Shown piece by piece: positions 59,129 to 64,000 of a DNA stretch of 64,000 bases. The DNA comes from Microlunatus panaciterrae (GTDB lineage: Bacteria; Actinomycetota; Actinomycetes; Propionibacteriales; Propionibacteriaceae), in NCBI RefSeq assembly GCF_016907535.1, contig NZ_JAFBCF010000001.1, positions 1,860,001 to 1,924,000 on the forward strand, written 5' to 3'. The notes below the pieces were generated by a model, which was not told where the DNA came from, ran no database searches, and was given only the letters and a program-made list of their open reading frames with translations. The first letter of the stretch is position 1. Each line of letters starts with the position of its first letter. A program made the position numbers and the translations under genes.

Positions 59129-60877
59129 ATGACCCGACTGTTCAACGACCCGGCCTTCTTCACCGAGGACATGCTCACCGGCTTCCTGGATGCCAACGCC
59201 GACTACGTGGTCGGGGTGCCGGGCGGGGTGGTCCGGGCCGCGACCACCCGGCCCGGGAAGGTTGCCGTGGTGGTCGGCGGCGGCTCCGGGCACTACCCCG
59301 CCTTCTGCGGCGTGGTCGGGCCGGGCTTCGCCGACGGAGCGGTGGTGGGCAACATCTTCACCTCGCCGTCGACCACCGACGCGGCCTCGGTGGGTCGGGC
59401 AGCCAACGGCGGAGCCGGTGTGCTGCTGACCACCGGTAACTACGCCGGTGACGTCCTCAACTTCGAACTGGCCGTCGCGCAGCTCGAAGCCGAGGGGATC
59501 CCGGCCCGCTACCTCGCGGTCACCGACGACATCGCGAGCGCCCCCCGCGACGAGATCGACCGCCGACGCGGGATCGCCGGCGACTTCACCGTCTTCAAGG
59601 TGGCCTCGGCTGCGGCTGAGGAGGGCTACGACCTGGACCAGGTGCTGCGGGTCGCCCGGCTCGCCAACGACGCCACCCGCAGTCTCGGTGTCGCCTTCGA
59701 CGGCTGCACCCTGCCGGGCGCCCCCGAGCCGTTGTTCACGGTACCGCCCGGACGGATGGGCCTGGGGCTGGGGATCCACGGCGAACCGGGCATCTCAGAG
59801 CGCCCGCTGCCCAGCGCAGCCGAGCTGGCGGAGCTGCTGGTCGAGGGGGTGCTGGCCGAGAAACCCGCCGGCGCGGGTGAGCGGGTCGCGGTGATCCTGA
59901 ACGGCCTCGGCCGGACCAAGTACGAGGAGCTGTTCGTCGTCTGGGCCGACGTCTCCCGGCTGCTGCGCGCGGCCGGCTGCACCGTGGTCCGGCCCGAGGT
60001 CGGCGAACTGGTCACCAGCCTCGACATGGCCGGCTGCTCGCTGACGGTGATGTGGCTCGACGACGAGCTGGAGCGGTGCTGGCTGGCGCCCGCCGACACG
60101 CCGACCTTCCGGCGTGGCACACCCGGGGCCGCCGGCCAGGGACAGCGCAGGGACCCGGCCGAGACGGCGGCACCGGACGGGCGCGCAGCGGAGGGGGAGG
60201 CGGTTGAGGCCGACCCGGAGGCGCGCCGGTCCGGGGCCCGGATCGCGACCGCGCTGACGGCCATCGCCGGCCGGATGGCCGAAGCGGAGACCGAGCTGGG
60301 CAGGATCGACGCGGTGGCCGGCGACGGCGACCACGGCCGTGGCATGGTCAAGGGCTCCGCCGCGGCCAGCGCCGCCGCCCAGGACGCGGTGCAGCGCGGC
60401 GCCGGGCCGGCCGGGGTGCTGCGCGCGGCCGGGGAGCAGTGGGCCGCCCGTGCCGGCGGCACGTCGGGGGTGCTGTGGGGCGCCCTGCTGACCGCCGTCG
60501 GCGGCCGCCTCGGCGACCACGGCCGACCGGACGACCGGACGGTGGTGGAGAGCCTCCGCGCCGGCTACCAGGCGCTGGTCCGGCTGGGCGGTGCCTCGCC
60601 CGGGGACAAGACCATGCTGGACGCGCTGCTGCCGTTCGTCGAGGCCCTGGAAGAATCGGTCTCCAACGGACGACCCTGGTCGGCGGCCTGGGCGGACGCG
60701 GCCCAGGTCGCCAGCCGGGCCGCCGACGCCACCGCCGAGCTCCGCCCCCGGGTGGGGCGAGCCCGGCCCCTGGCCGAGCGGAGCGTAGGCACCCCGGACG
60801 CCGGCGCCGTGTCGCTGGCGATGTGTGTAGGGTCGGTCGCCAACGTCTTTACCGAGCAGAAAGAGGACCCCCCATGA
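59129..60877 (+). CDS. derK: DAK-family kinase, probable D-erythrulose 4-kinase
   Basis: A 582-residue fused DhaK-DhaL kinase and paralogue of the 50648 gene. Dha[22 protein letters not shown] near residue 48 and GIHGEPG with the substrate-binding His. A Gly/Glu/Ala-rich linker lies near 330-365. Dha[15 protein letters not shown] near 395 and [13 protein letters not shown]. Direct coupling (4-nt overlap) to an RpiB-type isomerase that acts on D-erythrulose 4-phosphate favours D-erythrulose as substrate. Glycerone kinase activity is the main alternative. GGAG is 8 nt upstream of the ATG. Confidence 0.8.
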   Translation: MTRLFNDPAFFTEDMLTGFLDANADYVVGVPGGVVRAATTRPGKVAVVVGGGSGHYPAFCGVVGPGFADGAVVGNIFTSPSTTDAASVGRAANGGAGVLLTTGNYAGDVLNFELAVAQLEAEGIPARYLAVTDDIASAPRDEIDRRRGIAGDFTVFKVASAAAEEGYDLDQVLRVARLANDATRSLGVAFDGCTLPGAPEPLFTVPPGRMGLGLGIHGEPGISERPLPSAAELAELLVEGVLAEKPAGAGERVAVILNGLGRTKYEELFVVWADVSRLLRAAGCTVVRPEVGELVTSLDMAGCSLTVMWLDDELERCWLAPADTPTFRRGTPGAAGQGQRRDPAETAAPDGRAAEGEAVEADPEARRSGARIATALTAIAGRMAEAETELGRIDAVAGDGDHGRGMVKGSAAASAAAQDAVQRGAGPAGVLRAAGEQWAARAGGTSGVLWGALLTAVGGRLGDHGRPDDRTVVESLRAGYQALVRLGGASPGDKTMLDALLPFVEALEESVSNGRPWSAAWADAAQVASRAADATAELRPRVGRARPLAERSVGTPDAGAVSLAMCVGSVANVFTEQKEDPP

Positions 60878-61353
60878 GCGAGCAGCAACCGGAACGCAAG
60901 TGGCGGGTCGTGGTCGGCTGCGACGACGCCGGGCTGCAGTACAAGGAGGCGCTCAAGGCCGACCTTGAGGCCGACGACCGGGTCGCCGAGGTGCTCGACG
61001 TCGGGGTCGGCGCCGACGAGCACACCGACTATCCCCATATCGCGATGGCCGCTGCGCAGCTGGTCGCCGACGGCAAGGCCGACCGCGCGCTGCTGGTGTG
61101 CGGCACCGGGCTCGGGGTGGCGATCAGCGCCAACAAGGTGCCAGGGGTGCGGGCCGTCACCGCCCACGACAGCTTCTCGGTCGAGCGGTCCGTGCTCAGC
61201 AACAACGCCCAGGTGCTCTGTTTCGGCCAGCGCGTCGTCGGGCTCGAACTGGCCCGGCGGTTGGCCCGTGAGTGGCTGGGCTACCGCTTCGACAGCTCGT
61301 CCGCCTCGGCCGCCAAGGTGGCCGCGATCGAGAAGTACGACGGCTCCTGCTGA
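60874..61353 (+). CDS. derI: RpiB-family D-erythrulose-4-phosphate isomerase
   Basis: A 159-residue member of the RpiB/LacAB family. Key features are [20 protein letters not shown] at the N-terminus, the catalytic Cys in [20 protein letters not shown], His in [22 protein letters not shown], and [20 protein letters not shown]. The context with eltD and an erythrulose kinase indicates conversion of D-erythrulose 4-phosphate to D-erythrose 4-phosphate, which enters the pentose phosphate pathway. Ribose-5-phosphate isomerase is the generic alternative. Confidence 0.85.
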   Translation: MSEQQPERKWRVVVGCDDAGLQYKEALKADLEADDRVAEVLDVGVGADEHTDYPHIAMAAAQLVADGKADRALLVCGTGLGVAISANKVPGVRAVTAHDSFSVERSVLSNNAQVLCFGQRVVGLELARRLAREWLGYRFDSSSASAAKVAAIEKYDGSC

Positions 61354-61380
61354 CCGCCGCGACCTCCGGCTCGCCTCCCG

Positions 61381-62667
61381 CTAGGGAGCGAGCCGGTGCA
61401 GGTCACGGGGGAAGAGCGTCGTCCGCCGGATGTTGTCCACCTCCAGCAGCCGCGCCGTCCACCGCGCCAGGCCGATCGCGAAGCCGCCGTGCGGGGGCAT
61501 CCCGTGCCGGAACGCCTGCAGGTACGACGCGTACGGTGCCATCGACTCGCCGCGGGCGGCGAGGGCGCGCTCGTAGTCGCCCAGCTCGTGCAGCCGCTGC
61601 CCACCGGTGACCAGCTCCAGCCCGCGGAACAGCAGGTCAAAGGAGTTGGTCCAGCGCGCGTCCCCCGGCTCGGGTTGGGTGTAGAACGGTCGTTTGGCAG
61701 CGGGATATCCCTCGACCGCGAGGAAGTCGGACCCGAACCGCTCTCGGGCCCACACCCCCAGCCGGCGCTCGTGCTCCGGCGCCAGGTCGGTCTCCTCCGG
61801 GTCGGCCCCGACCAGCGCCAGTGCCTCCCGGAAATGGACGATCGGGAACTGCTCCGGCACCTCGGGCAGCCGCACCCCGGCCAGTGCCATGGCTGCCGAC
61901 GCTGACCGGCGAAGCTCGTCCAGCATGCCGGCGATCACGTTGCGCAGCACCGCGAGCACATCGCGGTGGTCGGTGATGAAGCCGAGCTCGGCGTCCAGCG
62001 AGACGTACTCGGCCAGGTGCCGGACGGTGTCATGCGGCTCGGCCCGAAAGACCGGGCCGGTTTCGTACACCCGCTCGAAGACGCCGACCATCATCTGCTT
62101 GTAGAACTGGGGGGACTGGGCCAGGTAGGCCGGTCGGCCGAAGTAGTCGACCTCGAACACGTTGGCGCCGGACTCGGTCGAGCCGGCCACCAGCTTCGGG
62201 GTCTGGATCTCGGTGAAGTCCTGCGCCTCGAGGCTGAGCCGGAACCCGCGCAGCGAGGCCGCCGCGACCTGCCAACACGCCCGCTGGCGCGGGTGCCGCC
62301 AGGCGACGGCGCCCTGGTCGAGCTGGATCGGCAGCGACGCCTCCAGGGCCGGCCGCCACAGCTCGAGCACCGTCGGCTCCGCCGGGGACGACAGCGGGGT
62401 GATCATCGGTTCGGTCAGTTCGACGCCGAGCGGCGCTCGCAGGTTGGCTGTCACCCGGCCCTCGACCCGTACCACCGTCTCCTCCCCGAGCCGGTCCAGC
62501 TGCTCGCGGGTCGCCGGGTCGGTGACGACCACCTGGGCCAGGCCGGAGCGGTCACGGACGATGAGGAACGTGACGCCGGCCAGTCGGCGGCGACGGTGGA
62601 TCCATCCTTCGATGACGGTGCGCTGGCTCTCCTGTCCGGCCAGCGCCGCACTGAGCGTGCGTTGCAT
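61381..62667 (-). CDS. aspS: Archaeal-type aspartyl-tRNA synthetase (Asp--tRNA(Asx) ligase)
   Basis: A 428-residue class II synthetase. The N-terminal OB fold (VIEGWIHRRRRLAGVTFLIVRDRSGLAQVVV) is followed by the catalytic core: motif 2 FRAEPHDTVRHLAEYVSLDAELGF, which is AspRS- rather than AsnRS-like, and motif 3 GFAIGLARWTARLLEVDNIRRTTLFPRD. It lacks the large insertion of the bacterial AspRS, so it is the short archaeal form, often non-discriminating (tRNA-Asp and tRNA-Asn). ATG 62667 has AGGAGGTGA 5 nt upstream, and that site is controlled by a T-box leader. Confidence 0.9.
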   Translation of the reverse strand: MQRTLSAALAGQESQRTVIEGWIHRRRRLAGVTFLIVRDRSGLAQVVVTDPATREQLDRLGEETVVRVEGRVTANLRAPLGVELTEPMITPLSSPAEPTVLELWRPALEASLPIQLDQGAVAWRHPRQRACWQVAAASLRGFRLSLEAQDFTEIQTPKLVAGSTESGANVFEVDYFGRPAYLAQSPQFYKQMMVGVFERVYETGPVFRAEPHDTVRHLAEYVSLDAELGFITDHRDVLAVLRNVIAGMLDELRRSASAAMALAGVRLPEVPEQFPIVHFREALALVGADPEETDLAPEHERRLGVWARERFGSDFLAVEGYPAAKRPFYTQPEPGDARWTNSFDLLFRGLELVTGGQRLHELGDYERALAARGESMAPYASYLQAFRHGMPPHGGFAIGLARWTARLLEVDNIRRTTLFPRDLHRLAP

Positions 62668-62828
62668 AGGGTTCACCTCCTGGGTCTTCTCTTCCCGGGA
62701 GGTGTGGGCGATCGGGGGCTCGCGGTGCCACCACACCTTCGCCGACCTGATCGGTCGGCCTCGCTGCAGTCCGTCGCCGTGGACCAGGCGGGCGGCTCGG
62801 GGATCGTCACTCCCGTCGGCACCGCTCC
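62668..62828 (-). ncRNA. Translational T-box riboswitch, tRNA-Asp type
   Basis: Minus-strand leader. Stem I: GCGG-A-GCGG pairs with CCGCCCGC (62830-62788; its first bases may precede the RNA start), and its inner GGGA/UCCC hairpin has loop GUGACGA containing the Asp codon GAC (62808-62806). Stem III: GCCGACC/GGUCGGC (62741-62759). T-box GUGGUGGCACCGCG (62734-62721). Helix A1 AGGUGUGG/CCACACCU (62738-62731 with 62707-62700) and A2 GCGA/UCGC flank the bulge UGGCACC. CACCUCC (62704-62698) can instead pair with the ribosome site GGAGGUG (62680-62674), so the two folds exclude each other. A -10 TATGCT is at 62839-62834. Confidence 0.88.
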
Positions 62829-62906
62829 GCGCCAGCATAGGCGCCCACCAGCCGCCGCCGCACCGGATTTTCCGACGTTTCTTCGGCGCCCGGTAGGGTG
62901 CGCCTC

Positions 62907-62912
62907 AGGAGG
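62907..62912 (+). promoter_or_regulatory. Ribosome binding site that decides the map start
   Basis: AGGAGG is 8 nt before GTG 62921 but only 2 nt before ATG 62915, so the GTG is the better start. Confidence 0.65.
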
Positions 62913-62920
62913 AGATGACA

Positions 62921-63688
62921 GTGATCGAACTACGCACGCCGGCCGAGATCGACCAGATGCGGCCGGCCGGCCGGTTCGTGGCCGAGGTGTTGACGCGGTT
63001 GGTGGCTGAGGTCAGGCCGGGCGTCAACCTGCTCGACCTGGATGCGCTGGCCCACCGGATGATCCGCGACCGGGGCGCTGAGTCGTGTTACATCGACTAT
63101 CACCCGTCGTTCGGCGCCAGCCCGTTCGGCAAGGTGCTGTGCGCCTCCGTCAACGATGCGGTGCTGCACGGGCTCCCGCGTGACTACACCGTGCAGGACG
63201 GCGACCTGGTCAGTCTCGACTTCGCTGCCGCCGTGGACGGCTGGGTCTGCGACTCGGCCGTCTCCGTCGTCGCCGGCACGCCCCGCGCGGAGGACCAGCG
63301 GTTGATCGATCTGGCCTCGCAGGCCCTCCGGGCCGCGATCGACGTGGCCCGGCCGGGCAACCGGATCGGCGACATCTCCGCCGCCATCGGTGCGGTGGCG
63401 ACCGGGGCGGGGCTCAAGGTCAACACCGACTTCGGCGGCCATGGGGTGGGCCGGACCATGCACGGCGACCCGCACGTGCCCAACAATGGCCGGCCGGGTC
63501 GTGGACTGCCGCTCAAGCCCGGGCTGGTGATCGCCATCGAGCCCTGGTTCTGTGCGGGCACGGACAAGATCTTCACCGACCCGGACGGCTGGACGCTGCG
63601 CAGCCTGGACGGCAGCCGGGGTGCCCACATGGAACACACCATCGCCATCACCGACGGTGACCCGATCGTGCTGACCGCCCGCGGCTAG
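62921..63688 (+). CDS. map: Methionine aminopeptidase, type I
   Basis: A 255-residue metalloprotease that removes N-terminal Met from new proteins. Metal ligands occur in the expected order: Asp in LVSLDFAAAVDGWVCDSAV (two Asp), His in FGGHGVGRTMH, Glu in IAIEPWF and Glu in HMEHTIAI. SVNDAVLHGLP is the substrate loop. A second map elsewhere in the genome is likely, as usual in actinobacteria. GTG 62921 is preferred over ATG 62915 on ribosome-site spacing. The stop overlaps the convergent dinB stop by 4 bp. Confidence 0.93.
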   Translation: MIELRTPAEIDQMRPAGRFVAEVLTRLVAEVRPGVNLLDLDALAHRMIRDRGAESCYIDYHPSFGASPFGKVLCASVNDAVLHGLPRDYTVQDGDLVSLDFAAAVDGWVCDSAVSVVAGTPRAEDQRLIDLASQALRAAIDVARPGNRIGDISAAIGAVATGAGLKVNTDFGGHGVGRTMHGDPHVPNNGRPGRGLPLKPGLVIAIEPWFCAGTDKIFTDPDGWTLRSLDGSRGAHMEHTIAITDGDPIVLTARG

Positions 63689-64000
63689 CCGCCCACCGCC
63701 GACCCGGGCGGAGCCATCTCCGCTCGGACCCCGAGCAGCCGCACTGCCCGATCGTGGTCGAACCGGTCGATCAGTCCGACAGCGGCCTGCTCGATCAGGG
63801 CCGGATCAGTGGTCGAGGCCCCCAGCGTGACCGACCGGGTGTGGGTGTCGAACGGCGCGTAGCGGACCTTGAGGGCCACCCGCACAGCCGGCCGGCCCTC
63901 GTCGGCGAGGTCGCGGCAGACCTGCCGGGACAGCCGACGGACCTCGGTCTCCACCCGCGACCAGTCCTCGAGGTCGGTCTGGAACGTGGTCTCCCGGCTG
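63685..64000 (-). CDS. dinB: DNA polymerase IV (Y family), C-terminal part
   Basis: The frame is open from the right edge to the TAG at 63685, giving about 105 residues. They match the little-finger domain of DinB: SRETTFQTDLEDW, then LSRQVCRDLADEGRPAVRVALKVRYAPFDTHTRSVTLG and the ending RAVRLLGVRAEMAP. DinB performs error-prone translesion synthesis. The catalytic palm and fingers lie outside the window. An internal ATG at 63954 is not the true start. Confidence 0.85.
   Translation of the reverse strand, partial: SRETTFQTDLEDWSRVETEVRRLSRQVCRDLADEGRPAVRVALKVRYAPFDTHTRSVTLGASTTDPALIEQAAVGLIDRFDHDRAVRLLGVRAEMAPPGSAVGG

Noticed and set aside
62840-62906. A shared bidirectional promoter dyad between aspS and map
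   Set aside because: No convincing inverted repeat was found between the two -10 elements; each gene seems to have its own promoter.

Overview
This is 64 kb of a high-GC Gram-positive chromosome from the Actinomycetota. GTG and TTG starts are common, at least fourteen genes appear to be transcribed without a leader, and there is a class F sortase, a 6C-like RNA and a T-box of the short actinobacterial type. Gene content (fused DAK-family kinases, DUF5302, many cytosolic glycoside hydrolases, cydABDC) fits a soil or plant-associated Propionibacteriales member such as Microlunatus, but that placement is inference. No insertion sequence, prophage, tRNA, rRNA or CRISPR array was seen.

Layout. 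1-5143: end of a membrane protein, an NAD(P)H-binding protein, a CPBP protease, a hemerythrin protein, an FAD oxidoreductase and a photolyase. 5168-8083 (minus): an operon of DUF4397 surface protein, class F sortase, SigK-like sigma factor and anti-sigma factor. 8084-8579: a gene-free stretch with repeats and a probable 6C RNA. 8580-15024: a membrane protein, AnmK, the ATP-grasp / alpha-E / transglutaminase trio, a YbjQ-domain protein and DUF5302. 15021-22243: HAD hydrolase, CDP-alcohol phosphatidyltransferase fusion, and a TetR regulator with two ABC exporter half-transporters behind a clear operator. 22295-31142: GH3, a molybdopterin oxidoreductase, an acyltransferase, GH29, a 2TM protein and GH51. 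31333-37632: an MFS transporter, the three-gene proton-translocating transhydrogenase, and a TetM/OtrA-like ribosome protection GTPase preceded by a leader ORF. 37799-42469: a Tat-exported glycosidase-like protein under CebR-like operators, an ArsR/MFS pair, and a BlaI/M56 pair. 42589-49889: cydABDC and SppA. 49876-61353: two divergent groups for C4 sugars and polyols. 61381-64000: an archaeal-type AspRS under a T-box, methionine aminopeptidase and the end of DinB.

How the genes work together. The most coherent system is 49876-61353. The plus-strand genes (erythritol/L-threitol dehydrogenase, DAK-family kinase, RpiB-type isomerase) and the minus-strand genes (TIM-family isomerase, second DAK-family kinase) together make a complete route from tetritols and erythruloses to D-erythrose 4-phosphate. 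The minus-strand group adds a 3-hydroxyacyl-CoA-dehydrogenase-like enzyme, an AP2-type TIM-barrel enzyme, two SDRs and a GH39 glycosidase. These fit a possible upstream module in which a pentonate is oxidised at C3 and decarboxylated to erythrulose. That pathway is a hypothesis, but it is the best candidate here for something undescribed.

The second major point is a textbook T-box leader on the AspRS gene. It has a short Stem I with a GAC codon in its loop, a UGGC bulge matching the G73-CCA end of tRNA-Asp, and a helix that competes with an element sequestering the ribosome binding site. Several regulatory sites can be read directly: TetR, ArsR and BlaI dyads, CebR-like boxes, and a palindrome at the fucosidase promoter.
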